From: Tubiluchus corallicola
Lineage: Eukaryota; Priapulida; Priapulimorpha; Priapulimorphida; Tubiluchidae
NCBI GenBank assembly: GCA_030141605.1
Contig: JAQGDQ010001608.1
Span: forward strand, 1 to 32,655
Direction of reading: 5' to 3'
DNA length: 32,655 nucleotides
Each line of letters begins with the position of its first letter. The stretch's first letter is position 1. The position numbers and the translations under genes were made by a program. The notes under the pieces were generated by a model. The model searched no databases. It saw only the letters and a program-made list of their open reading frames with translations, and was not told the origin of the DNA. Shown in pieces: positions 9,842-19,384 of the stretch.

Positions 9842-10011
9842 CTGTAAAATTAACATTGAATTAGTTCATATTAATAGCTATTTCACGTGATCATACGGAG
9901 TGGTACAAACTTTTGCTAAGGGGGGGCGGGGAGGGTACAAAAGCAATGAATAAAATTTTGACATCAAAGTATTGCTGAAAGAATTGCGAATCTAAAATAC
10001 GTGTGGAAGCT

Positions 10012-10660
10012 TCACTCGTGTGACATATAATTTGAGCAGTTCTCACCGAACTTAAAATCCTCCTTGCAGACGCCTCACAAAACTTGAATACTGATCAAGT
10101 CACGGTCCTTGATTTCAGGATAGATCCTGCATGCTTTGCAGTTTGAGGTTTGATGAAAATCCACACCATTCAGGTCAATAGAAAAAAATAATTCCAAAGA
10201 TTTTAGGTCACCGCGCTAATGATATCCGCTCTAAAGAAGACCGAAGAAAAGAAAATGGATGTGTTGGAGATGAGGATGTTGAGATGGATGGTGGGAATAA
10301 CCAGAAGAGATAAAATTAGAAACAATGAAAGTGAAAGTAGTGGAAGACTCGAAAAAGATACAAGAGGCAAGATTGCGATGGTATGGACACCTGAAAAGAA
10401 GAGTCGGTGAAGATCATGTGGGAAGGGAGGTCATGGAAATGGAAGTGCTGGGAAATAGAAGAAGAGGACGACCCAAGCTGAGATGGTTTGAATGTATTAA
10501 TGAAGACCTTAGAGAGAAGGACATAAATGAAGAGATGGTCAACAACAGGAATGCGCGGAGAAGACTCCTTCACAACGGCGACCCCGCATAGGGAAAAGCT
10601 GGGAAGAAGAAGAAGCTCTAATGATATCCTTCCAGATCGCACTCTGAGATCACGACATCG
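10012..10660 (+). mobile_element. LINE 3' fragment in the intron of LRR copy B
   Basis: Begins where copy D lacks sequence (after GTGTGGAAGCT). It contains the C-terminal end of a non-LTR reverse transcriptase: [20 protein letters not shown] (10223-10285 region), then [27 protein letters not shown] and the final WRRL-type motif. A deletion of about 11 bases near 10325, compared with the copy at 16044, shifts the frame. It lies antisense to the LRR gene, is 5'-truncated, and runs into a 25-bp tandem array. Confidence 0.75.
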
Positions 10661-11094
10661 TAAAACTTTCATGTAATAGATCATGTGATACTTTCACGTA
10701 ATAGATCATGTAATACTTTCACGTAATAGATCATGTAATGCTTTCACGTAATAGATCATGTAATACTTTCATGTAATAGATCATGTAATGCTTTCATGTA
10801 ATAGATCATGTAATATTTTCACGTAATAGATCATGTAATGCTTTCACGTAATAATCATGTAATAGATCATGTAATACTTTCACGTAATAGATCATGTAAT
10901 ACTTTCACGTAATAGATCATGTAATACTTTCATGTAATAGATCATGTAATACTTTCATGTAATAGATCATGTAATGCTTTCACATAATAATCATGTAATA
11001 CTTTCATGTAATAGATCATGTAATACTTTCATGTAATAGATCATGTAATACTTTCATGTAATAGATCATTCAATACTTTCATGTAATAGACGTT
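10661..11094 (+). repeat. 25-bp tandem array, about 17 units
   Basis: Units built on ATGTAATAGATCATG followed by TAATACTTTC, with C/T and A/G variants and a few units missing a base. It directly follows the LINE fragment. The corresponding array in unit 2 (16497-16646) has only about six units. Confidence 0.95.
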
Positions 11095-11140
11095 TAAAAA
11101 CACGTTTGCAAACCTATGTATCAGGACGTATTACATTATA

Positions 11141-11177
11141 GAGCTTGAAGGAGATGCGTTTTTAATAACACCATCAT
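11141..11177 (-). pseudogene. LRR gene copy B, exon 1 remnant
   Basis: The minus strand from 11177 matches the first 12 codons of copies C and D (MMVLLKTHLLQA) and then breaks into unrelated sequence at 11140. The matching 5' flank continues upward to about 11400. The rest of exon 1 is gone, so copy B cannot encode the LRR domain. Confidence 0.75.
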
Positions 11178-11760
11178 GGAGAAATTTATTAATTTATTCA
11201 CCAAGAGAATGATAATAGCTTTTAGGAAATCGTTGTTGATAAAAAGTTGATAGCATTTATGTTAACGAGTCTTTAAATTTTAAAAAGTTCCATTTAGTAA
11301 AACAAGGAAAGCCGTTCTAGAACCAAAGATTAGCTGGTGAAACAATGACAACATGAATTCTGGGAGATATCATTGTTACAAAGCAGCACTTCTAAAAACA
11401 CCATCTTGTAGCCGAAAGCTGCGAAAATTACTGTAAGAGTAAAAGCAGGGCTGGATTCAGACCTTTGGGGCGCGGGGTGGGGTTTGTGGCTCAACATAAA
11501 AAATAAATTTTAGTTTCAGGTCGAGTTTTCCTTCACGGAGAAATATTATTTATTCCCATGAGATAGTTTCTATTTGCAAAGTTTCTGTTTTAAGAGAAAA
11601 GATTATTATGATTATTTTGCGTGAAAATATTCTACACTATGATGTGCTTAAGTCTTAATTTTGATTACATTATTAACGAAATATGTGTTAATTAGTGTGC
11701 AATTTTTTCTGAACGTTTTTATTTTTCTATACTGTGTATATTGGTAATACAATTTTGAAT
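11178..11760. repeat. 5' flank of LRR genes (block gamma), unit 1
   Basis: Matches 17600-17821 (part) and 20867-21380. It should hold the LRR promoter on the minus strand. At 11446 it contains CAGGGCTGGATTCAGACC, which looks like the end of a hAT-type transposon and is shared with 21069. Confidence 0.7.
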
Positions 11761-12250
11761 AATTATGAGTTTTAAGGCAATAAAAATCTGATTTTGACAA
11801 CAATCAGTAACTCTTGCATGGTATTTACAATTAACAAGTAATATTTTCCCCAAAAATTGCTTTCAAGTAAAATACACTGTATTAGTAATTGTAGTTTTAT
11901 CTGATGCGAATCATAGTTCATCTGATGTTTTATGTCAAACGTGGTAGAAGCCCACATCCATTACGGCTGTATGCAATAAGAAGAAGATATGGAGGTGTTG
12001 ATAAACAAACGTCAAATAAATTTAAATATCTACTATATTTACAAGCCATTATTCAACAATTGGATTTTAAAGGTATAAGCTAAAACCAACATTTTTTTGT
12101 TTCTGTTCAACAATGGTAAATCTTGTAGCAAGTGGACTGAAAAAAAGAAAGACGCTAAAAACTGTGTGCAATTTGAGACTTGAGCTTGAGACATAGGGAC
12201 TAGAACTCGCAAGTTAGGCCACATTTTCATCTCCATTTTTTCTATTTTAG
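11761..12250. other. No supported gene
   Basis: AT-rich, outside the duplicated unit. Minus-strand frames at 11772-11957 and 12039-12254 show no motif. Confidence 0.4.
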
Positions 12251-12373
12251 GCACCGAGTAATTTTGTGCTGGGACTGCGGGCTATTACGACCATCGACCG
12301 CCCGCCCGCACCCCTCCTCCAGCTCTCCAAGCCTGCTGTCCCTTGCTCTACCAGGGCTTTAGCTAGCCTCCAG
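12251..12373 (+). CDS. Exon-like GC-rich island (41 codons), gene unknown
   Basis: Preceded by a polypyrimidine acceptor (TTTTTCTATTTTAG) and ended by a strong donor (CTCCAG|GTAAGA). The 123 bases between are open in the phase-0 frame (APSNFVLGLRAITTIDRPPA and on), and GC content jumps relative to both sides. I see no family resemblance and no neighbouring exon. It could be a genuine internal exon, an exonised repeat or a chance splice pair. Confidence 0.3.
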
Positions 12374-12410
12374 GTAAGATCTCTACTTTGTTATTTTGTT
12401 TGTCGTATAA

Positions 12411-13195
12411 AATTTACTTGTTGAACCATTCACATTCACTTGTTGAACCATTCATATTCACTTGTTGAACCATTCATATTCACTTGTTGAACCATTCATA
12501 TTCACTTGTTGAACCATTCACATTCACTTGTTGATCCGTTCACATTCACTTGTTGATCCGTTCACATTCACTTGTTGAACCATTCACATTCACTTGTTGA
12601 ACCATTCACATTCACTTGTTGATACATTCACATTCACTTGTTGATACATTCACATTCACTTGTTGATACATTCACATTCACTTGTTGATACATTCACATT
12701 TACTTGTTGATACATTCACATTCACTTGTTGATACATTCACATTCACTTGTTGATACATTCACATTCACTTGTTGATACATTCACATTCACTTGTTGATA
12801 CATTCACATTTACTTGTTGATACGTTCACATTCACTTGTTGATCCGTTCACATTCACTTGTTGAACCATTCACATTCGCTTGTTGAACCATTCACATTCA
12901 CTTGTTGAACCATTCACATTCACTTGTTGATACATTCACATTCACTTGTTGATACATTCACATTCACTTGTTGATACATTCACATTTACTTGTTGATACA
13001 TTCACATTTACTTGTTGATACATTCACATTCACTTGTTGAACCATTCACATTCACTTGTTGAACCATTCACATTCACTTGTTGAACCATTCACATTTACT
13101 TGTTGAACCATTCACATTCACTTGTTGATACATTCACATTCACTTGTTGATACATTCACATTCACTTGTTGATACATTCACATTCACTTGTAATA
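12411..13195 (+). repeat. 22-bp minisatellite, about 36 units
   Basis: Units of TTGAACCATTCACATT plus CACTTG. Variant blocks carry GATACATT, GATCCGTT or GAACCATT, and they cluster, which suggests local spread. There are no spacers, so this is not a CRISPR-like array. A second array of the same unit is at 17822-18482. Confidence 0.97.
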
Positions 13196-13201
13196 GTAAA
13201 T

Positions 13202-13348
13202 GAGTAATAGTAATTATAAGTTTTTACCACATGAATATAGCAGAGTTTCCTATGGAAGACTAGGGCATGTAATTGATTGTTACAGATCAAACGTCTTGAA
13301 CTCTATGAGCGAAAACCCTTAAGTGATCCACTTTACCCGGGTCTCCCC
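13202..13348 (-). repeat. Dispersed repeat, copy 1 (inverted relative to 26131-26280)
   Basis: Its complement matches 26131-26280 closely (ATCACTTAAGGGTTTTCGCT, then TCATAGAGTTCAAGACGTTT, then a shared GTGGTAAAAACTTATAATTA). About 150 bases with roughly a tenth of positions changed by eye, probably a transposon fragment of unknown family. Confidence 0.85.
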
Positions 13349-13492
13349 TATTTAATGTCACGACACTTTACTTTTGTATTGCACCTTGTAAAATTTAAAT
13401 AGTCCTTGTCGACCGAATAAATAAATAAATATAAATAAATACATAATTAAATATATAAACAATTTATGCTAATGCGAGCTGTCAGGGTTCTT

Positions 13493-13548
13493 ATTGGTCC
13501 TCTGTGCCTGACAGGTTTCTATGACGTAATGTCGCATAACTACGTCAT
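13493..13548 (+). promoter_or_regulatory. CCAAT-box plus CRE-type promoter, unit 2
   Basis: ATTGG at 13493-13497, TATGACGTAA with TGACGTAA at 13522-13529 and the inverted TACGTCAT at 13541-13548, spaced as in unit 1. Upstream of the frame at 13604. Confidence 0.45.
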
Positions 13549-13603
13549 TATTTAGGTTAAAAGTGAAGCAGCCGATAAAGTGTTTTCTCTACAAATCTTG
13601 AAA

Positions 13604-13696
13604 ATGATGTTGAGAATTATGCATAGAGACACCTGCAGTGTCTATACAACCTGCTACAAGTACCCGACAATAAAACCAATCCGCATTTCTCACTGA
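13604..13696 (+). pseudogene. Small gene, exon 1-like frame, unit 2
   Basis: Thirty residues (MMLRIMHRDTCSVYTTCYKY...) ending in TGA, the counterpart of 8314-8406. Most differences between the two copies alter the residue, which argues against constraint. Confidence 0.25.
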
Positions 13697-13788
13697 AGGA
13701 AATTACAGATGCCTTTATTTCTGCCAAAAATATTTATTATATTTCACACCTGATAGGATTCAAACTCACTGTTCACCCTATTTTGCAG

Positions 13789-13996
13789 TGTGACAATCGC
13801 AGGCCAACTGGGCTTCTGCCAAACTTTCCACAAATTCAAAAGCCAAGAGAAGCGGTTCTGCCACCACTATACGGTGGCGGACCATTCTATCACTCTGATC
13901 AGGACCACTATACGGTGGCAGACCGTTCTACCACTCTGATCAGGACCACTATACGGTGGCAGACCGTTCTACCACTCTGATCAGGCATTTGAAAAA
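13789..13996 (+). pseudogene. Small gene, exon 2-like, unit 2 (expanded by a 41-bp repeat)
   Basis: Acceptor TATTTTGCAG| and donor GAAAAA|GTAAGT frame an exon reading CDNRRPTGLLPNFP, then PPLYGGGPFYHSDQ. A 41-bp segment is present three times (13862-13985). Without the two extra copies the exon would be 126 nt and in phase; with them it is 208 nt and shifted. The expansion therefore interrupts the frame. Confidence 0.4.
13862..13985 (+). repeat. 41-bp tandem triplication
   Basis: Three units beginning ACCACTATACGGTGGC and ending CTCTGATCAGG. Units two and three are identical; the first has a few changes. Unit 1 of the large duplication has a single diverged copy near 8574. Confidence 0.93.
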
Positions 13997-14197
13997 GTAA
14001 GTATAGCTTACTAGCCATAATTAACTAACTATCGTTTTGCAAGTGTTCGCAGTTAATAATCTGTTTTGCATCAGAATTAAAGTACAATTTGTATTTTAGT
14101 GTTAAGCATGTTAGACTCATATTGCTGAGGCTTAGCAAATATACCAGTTTGTAATGTGCTGCCGTACATAGTTCTTTGTTCCCCATGTGCATTACAG

Positions 14198-14263
14198 CGA
14201 GCAGAGACGGAAGAAATGTACGTAATGAATCATATAAACCGCATAAAAGCAATACTAGATTAG
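14198..14263 (+). CDS. Small gene, exon 3-like terminal exon, unit 2
   Basis: Acceptor GTGCATTACAG| followed by RAETEEMYVMNHINRIKAIL and TAG in phase 0. The copy at 8826 differs by two conservative changes. The alternative frame of this copy runs into the 77-bp repeats as PPPGYPGSSYNHYTSEVAPL, but it is stopped in the other copy. Confidence 0.35.
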   Translation, partial: RAETEEMYVMNHINRIKAILD

Positions 14264-14285
14264 AAAATCTGAAAAAGTATTTTAC

Positions 14286-14880
14286 ACCTCCACCAGGCTA
14301 TCCGGGCAGTTCTTATAACCACTACACCTCAGAGGTTGCACCATTATTCAGCATTATTTTGCACCTCCACCGGGCTATCCGGGCAGTTCTTATAACCACT
14401 ACACCTCAGAGGTTGCACCATTATTCAGCATTATTTTGCACCTCCACCAGGCTATCCGGGCAGTTCTTATAACCACTACACCTCAGAGGCTGCACCATTA
14501 TTCAGCATTATTTTGCACCTCCACCAGGCTATCCGGGCAGTTCTTATAACCACTACACCTCAGAGGTTGCACCATTATTCAGCATTATTTTGCACCTCCA
14601 CCGGGCTATCCGGGCAATTCTTATAACCACTACACCTCAGAGGCTGCACCATTATTCAGCATTATTTTGCACCTCCACCGGGCTATCCGGGCAATTCTTA
14701 TAACCACTACACCTCAGAGGCTGCACCATTATTCAGCATTATTTTGCACCTCCACCGGGCTATCCGGGCAATTCTTATAACCACTACACCTCAGAGGCTG
14801 CACCATTATTCAGCATTATTTTGCACCTCCACCGGGCTATCCGGGCAATTCTTCTAACCACAACACCCCAGAGGTTGCTC
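14286..14880 (+). repeat. 77-bp tandem array, eight copies
   Basis: GCTATCCGGG recurs at 14297, 14374, 14451, 14528, 14605, 14682, 14759 and 14836, always exactly 77 bases apart. Because 77 is not a multiple of three, each added copy changes the reading frame. The last copy is followed by a stop in the PPPGYPG frame. Confidence 0.97.
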
Positions 14881-15456
14881 CATTATTCTGCCGTGCAAAA
14901 ATAGAGTAGAGTAGTAACTATAAAACACCTTCTAAAGTCAAAGTTGCCACGGAAAAGACTAATTTCAACTGAAGTTGGCTGGTTCACTCTGGTGATTAGA
15001 ACGGACAAACAAAAATGCAACAAGAATTCTATGTTGTAACATTTAAACGACTTTATTTATGTCCATCATGCCAATTTAGCAAAGAAACAAGACCTCAGTG
15101 CTGGCCTCGGCAGAGCTACCAAGTCACATGTACCTTATTGAGCCTCCCTGCCTGCCTTATCTTACTAGTAGGGAAGGTAAGCACACGTGGGAAGCCCAGC
15201 AGGTACAGGTGACAGAGTAGCAAAGACCTCGGCAACAACCTGGATGAAAAAACTATGTCAAGAGATAATTATGAACAAATTTAAATACAGATGGCAGCAC
15301 GTGTACAATTATCTTGTAGCTTGTAAGTTTTTAGTATACGGATCACGAGTGAAAATGAATGACAAAAGATGTAGACTAATTGCGAAGTCATATTAGTATT
15401 AGAACTAAAGTTTATCTGCATTAAAAATAAGAAAAGAAACTTTATATGTATTCAAG
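14881..15456. other. Spacer between small gene and LRR exon 2, unit 2
   Basis: Counterpart of 9061-9620. No gene supported; the frames 15015-15212 and 15187-15396 lack conservation of residues. Confidence 0.5.
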
Positions 15457-15677
15457 TTACATTACTATGAGAACCATTACAGTCACGATTACTGAGCATG
15501 TAAAAGCTGAGGCGGGACCAGCACGTGGTGCTGCAGCTAGTGGTTCACAGCCGAACTCAGGAATGGTGATTTCATTTTTGCCGTGCTTTCGTGGTGGCAC
15601 AAGACAATCAATTTTAGACATCGCCCATTTCTCCTTCTTTGTCCAGACCATGTCACAGTCACATATCAACTTATTTG
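15457..15677 (-). CDS. LRR gene copy C, exon 2 (LRRCT cap, C-terminal anchor signal)
   Basis: Acceptor TTTTACAG| at 15678, stop at 15457. Joined to exon 1 (16984-17599) it completes a split Ala codon (G|CA) and adds residues 206-278: Cys 211 and 213 in CDCDMVW, then Cys 230 and Cys 249 (EFGC), the four cysteines expected of an LRRCT. A small-residue region (RAGPASA, about 257-263) precedes about 15 hydrophobic residues that end the protein, which fits a GPI-attachment signal. The product would sit on the outer cell surface. Compared with copies B and D, the two codons after EFGCE differ in all three copies (LP, PL, RR). Confidence 0.7.
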
Positions 15678-16043
15678 CTGTAAAATTAACATTGAATTAG
15701 TTCATATTAATAGCTATTTCACGTGATCATATGGAGTGGTACATAAGGGGGGGGGGAGGGTACAAAAGCAATGAGTAAAATTTTTACATCAAAGTATTGC
15801 TGAAAGAATTGCGAATCTAAAATACGTGTGGAAGCTTCACTCGTGTGACATATAATTTGAGCAGTTCTCACCGAACTTAAAATCCTCCTTGCAGACGCCT
15901 CACAAAACTTGAATACTGATCAAGTCACGGTCCTTGATTTCAGGATAGATCCTGCATGCTTTGCAGTTTGAGGTTTGATGAAAATCCACACCATTCAGGT
16001 CAACAGAAAAAAATAATTCCAAAGATTTTAGGTCACCGCGCTA

Positions 16044-16457
16044 ATGATATCCGCTCTAAAGAAGACCGAAGAAAAGAAAATGGATGTGTTGGAGATGAGG
16101 ATGTTGAGATGGATGGTGGGAATAACCAGAAGAGATAAAATTAGAAATAATAATATCAGAGGAACAGTGAAAGTAGTGGAAGCATCGAAAAAGATACAAG
16201 AGGCAAGATTGCGATGGTATGGACACCTGAAAAGAAGAGTCGGTGAAGATCATGTGGGAAGGGAGGTCATGGAAATGGAAGTGCTGGGAAATAGAAGAAG
16301 AGGACGATCCAAGTGGAGATGGTTTCAATGTATTAATGAAGACCTTAGAGAGAAGGACATAAATGAAGAGATGGTCAACAACAGGAATGCGTGGAGAAGA
16401 CTCATTGACAACGGCAACCCCGCAAAGGAAAAAGCTGGGAAGAAAAAGAAGCTCTAA
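16044..16457 (+). pseudogene. Non-LTR retrotransposon reverse transcriptase, C-terminal fragment
   Basis: An open frame of 137 residues with the signature end of LINE reverse transcriptases: [20 protein letters not shown], then [46 protein letters not shown] and AWRRLI before a Lys-rich tail. A full-length enzyme is several hundred residues longer and would carry endonuclease and catalytic FADD-type motifs, none of which are present, so this is a 5'-truncated dead insertion. It is antisense to the host LRR gene and sits in its intron. The copy at 10219-10610 is the same insertion carried by the segmental duplication, with an extra frameshift. Confidence 0.8.
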
Positions 16458-16496
16458 TGATATCCTTCCAGATCGCACTCTAAGATCACGACATCG

Positions 16497-16646
16497 TAAT
16501 ACTTTCATGTAATAGATCATGTGATACTTTCATGTAATAGATCATGTGATACTTTCATGTAATAGATCATGTAATACTTTCACGTAATAGATCATGTGAT
16601 ACTTTCACGTAATAGATAATGTAATACTTTCATGTAATAGATCATC
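16497..16646 (+). repeat. 25-bp tandem array, about six units
   Basis: Same unit as 10661-11094 (ATGTAATAGATCATG...ACTTTC), fewer copies. Confidence 0.93.
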
Positions 16647-16983
16647 TTAAAACTAAAAGCCTGACAATGAAAGACAATGAAAATGTATGACAACATTTGA
16701 AATACGTTCTTCGTTTGACTATCGTCGTTATACCACGGTACCCAATTCATTACTAGTTTGACATTGATTTCTTATACCATGGTATCCAATTCATTACTAA
16801 TTTGACATTGACTTCTGTTTTATTATATTCTTTATTATCTTTGTCACAGTACTATTTACTCTCTATGCAACGATTATGGTAGCCTTAATATTTACCCAAA
16901 TGTGCTTATACAATGTAAAATAAATATTTTGTTAAAATTATGAGATGGCCGTATTTGCAGCTAAAGAAATCACCTTCACCTAC

Positions 16984-17599
16984 CTGTGAGAATAAGGTCT
17001 ACCTGTCCTGGGTGAACATCTTTATGCAATTTCGGCATTTTCATTTTCTTCAAACCGCTGTCTTGGATACGAATGTAGTTCAAAGTCGGATTTGCTGTCA
17101 TATCCAGGTCTAAGTAATTGAGTTTCGGACAACCAAAAACAGCAATGCGCTGTAGCCCCTTTACTCCGGAAAAACATCGGCTTTCAATATCCTGCAACGA
17201 GGACAATATTAACATCCGGAAATCCTCAATTTTCGCGACGACATCATCTTCACGTAGACTTTCCACATTAGCTTCGACAAGTTCGAAATATTTGATGGTC
17301 TTTCCATCTAAGATCTTTCCGGGTAAGTTTTTCTCCGAATACTGGAAAATGGCCAGCAGTTCCATTACGTCAGGAAGAGCATTCTCTATAGCCTGAAGAC
17401 GTGTTGCGTTAATCTTCTGTTTCTTACCACATATAATGCGACATGAAGTAGTATTTTTAATCTCACATTCAGGTACACTTGTTGAGAATCCACATGTAGA
17501 TTGGGCTGTCACAGACGTCTCAGAAAATTCTTCCCATGCTGTCTTTAACATAAATGCTACTAGAGCTTGAAGGAGATGCGTTTTTAATAACACCATCAT
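16984..17599 (-). CDS. LRR gene copy C, exon 1 (signal peptide, LRRNT, LRRs)
   Basis: Read from the ATG at 17599 (the upstream TTG at 17626 is in frame but not a normal animal start) to a donor ACAG|GTAGGT at 16984/16983. Residues 1-22 are a signal peptide (MMVLLKTHLLQALVAF...). Cys 36, 45, 53 and 57 form an LRRNT-like cap (TCGF, PEC, SC, ICG). Residues 60-205 show irregular leucine-rich repeats, for example LQDIESRCF, LQRIAVFGCPKLNYLDLD and LNYIRIQDSGLKKMKM. Sequons lie at NTT (49) and NAT (64). With exon 2 the protein is 278 residues. No kinase, TIR or other cytoplasmic domain is present, so it would be an extracellular binding protein, possibly a surface recognition molecule. Ligand and role are unknown. 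Confidence 0.75.
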
Positions 17600-17821
17600 G
17601 GAGAAATTTATTAATTTATTCACCAAGAGAATGATAATAGCTTTTAGGAAATCGTTGTTGATAAAAAGTGGGTAGCATTTATGTTAACGGGTCTTTAAAT
17701 TTTAAAAAGTTCCATTTAGTAAAACAAGGAAAGCCGTTCTAGAACCAAAGATTAGCTGGTGAAACAATGACAACATGAATTCTGGGAGATATCATTGTTA
17801 CAAAGCAGCACTTCTAAAAAC

Positions 17822-18482
17822 ATTCACATTCACTTGTTGAACCATTCACATTCACTTGATGAACCGTTCACATTCACTTGTTGAACCGTTCACATTTACT
17901 TGTTGAACCATTCACATTCACTTGTTGAACCATTCACATTCACTTGTTGATCCATTCACATTCACTTGTTGATCCATTCACATTCGCTTGTTGAACCATT
18001 CACATTCACTAGTTGAACCATTCATATTCACTTGTTGAACCATTCACATTCACTTGTTGAACCATTCACATTCACTTGTTGAACCATTCACATTCACTTG
18101 TTGAGCCATTCACATTCACTTGTTGATCCATTCACATTCACTTGTTGAACCATTCACATTCACTTGATGAACCGTTCACATTCACTTGTTGAACCGTTCA
18201 CATTCACTTGTTGAACCATTCACATTCACTTGTTGATCCATTCACATTCGCTTGTTGATCCATTCACATTCACTTGTTGAACCGTTCACATTCACTTTTT
18301 GAACCATTCACATTCACTTGTTGAACCATTCACATTCGCTTGTTGAACCGTTCACATTCACTTGTTGAACCATTCACATTCACTTGTTGAACCATTCACA
18401 TTCACTTGTTGAACCATTCACATTCACTTGTTGAACCATTCACATTCACTTGTTGAACCATTCACATTCGCTTGTTGAACCA
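17822..18482 (+). repeat. 22-bp minisatellite, second array, about 30 units
   Basis: Same unit as 12411-13195. It starts abruptly where the LRR 5' flank breaks (CTTCTAAAAACA|TTCACATTCAC), which suggests that about 1 kb present in unit 1 between the flank and the array was deleted here. Confidence 0.97.
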
Positions 18483-18944
18483 CACGGAATCCATGAAATT
18501 TTGACAGTTTGCGGTAATTCGAGGGTCATGGTACCACTTTTGGATAATGGCCTTTATCAACTTTTCCATAAAGCCGTCTCAGTCGTAACTTGATAATCAA
18601 CCTTGAGTTTTCAATTGGGGTTAAATCCTAAGAATCCTAATGTCTGTCCATGACAGTTTTTTCGATAAATTCTTGACGACTTTCGTCATGGAGCATCAGG
18701 GAACGTCTTTCGCATCTCTGGTATCACTGTTTCCGTCAGATCTACTGCTCCGATCGCATCATATCAGTAACAATATTTACAATGTATAAATTAGGCTAGT
18801 TCATGTTAGAAATACTGTTTATGGGATTTGGTGACGTATACGTCCCATTTAATAGCTGAAAAATACCATGAGAGGTGGGAAGAAAATCTGTCAGCGGTTG
18901 AATTAATGTGCATAGGGTTATATATCAATAGTGTGAAAGTTTAT
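18483..18944. other. Unique spacer, no gene seen
   Basis: Between the minisatellite and block alpha copy 2. No recognisable feature. Confidence 0.4.
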
Positions 18945-19163
18945 CGAATTTTAATAAAAACTATCACTGTCAGATTCAGCTTTTGAACTATTTTTCAAAG
19001 GAATTAAGTTCGTTAAAACTCAATCAAAGTAACAAAAAAAAAGTTGATTTTTTGTTCGTCTTATTTCACAGGATTTACCAGGAGGGCAAATTTACCTACA
19101 ATGGTTACTATAGCAACCGGAAGCATAATAACGCAAAAGTTGGGAGTGACGCTACGAACTCTG

Positions 19164-19200
19164 ATTGGCCCTGAGCAACAGCCGAGGGTCTATGACGTCA
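19164..19200 (+). promoter_or_regulatory. CCAAT-box plus full CRE, unit 3
   Basis: ATTGG at 19164-19168 and TATGACGTCA ending at 19200, again 27 bases apart as in units 1 and 2. It lies about 80 bases upstream of the exon-like frame at 19277. Confidence 0.4.
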
Positions 19201-19276
19201 CCCTACGCGACATTCAATTAGTTTTCATGAGACAGGCAACCAGAAAACTGCGATTTTTTTATTTAGAGAACGTATA

Positions 19277-19384
19277 ATGATACCAAGGTGAATAAACATC
19301 GTACCTCCACTTGCGTATACTCCTCCCCGATTTAAATACAATGTAAGACCACAAAATGTTGAGCCAACATGTTCTAGGAACGAA
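19277..19384 (+). pseudogene. Small gene, exon 1-like, unit 3 (stop at codon 5)
   Basis: ATG ATA CCA AGG is followed by TGA, after which INIVPPLAYTPPRFKY continues in the same frame to GAA|GTTAGC, the place of the donor at 7207. The donor has changed from GTAAGA to GTTAGC. Core residues match the copy at 7111, but the early stop marks it as non-functional. Confidence 0.4.

Larger units (their letters stand above)
8060..10011 (+). repeat. Duplicated block beta, first copy
   Basis: Corresponds to 13350-15836 in the same orientation. It starts at TTTAATGTCACGACACT and carries the CCAAT/CRE promoter, the small-gene exons, a 77-bp tandem repeat and LRR exon 2. The two copies differ by scattered substitutions and mainly by repeat copy number. 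A third, partial copy covers only the distal part (about 19638-20217). Confidence 0.9.
13350..15836 (+). repeat. Duplicated block beta, second copy
   Basis: Same order as 8060-10011. It is longer because the 41-bp segment is tripled (13862-13985) and the 77-bp repeat has eight copies instead of two. Confidence 0.9.
15837..16950 (+). mobile_element. Insertion in the intron of LRR copy C: LINE 3' fragment plus repeat tail
   Basis: Present here and absent from copy D, where GGAAGCT is joined directly to GTATTTGCAG (20217/20218). It holds LINE coding sequence, a 25-bp array and AT-rich sequence including two diverged tandem copies of a segment of about 45 bases around 16735-16815 (TTATACCA-GGTA-CCAATTCATTACTA). 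I see no clean target duplication, so more than one event is likely. Confidence 0.7.

Noticed and set aside
9610-9864. 84-residue plus-strand frame kept in three copies (also 15446-15700, 19816-20070)
   Set aside because: It is antisense to LRR exon 2. The diverged copy at 2471-2697 conserves the minus-strand residues and splice site but not this frame.
12411-13195. CRISPR-like regular repeats
   Set aside because: Units are directly adjacent without unique spacers and lie in a eukaryotic context, so this is a minisatellite.
17600-17626. Extending LRR exon 1 upstream to the TTG at 17626 (and 20893)
   Set aside because: TTG is not a normal start in animals, and the ATG at 17599/20866 begins directly at a good signal peptide.
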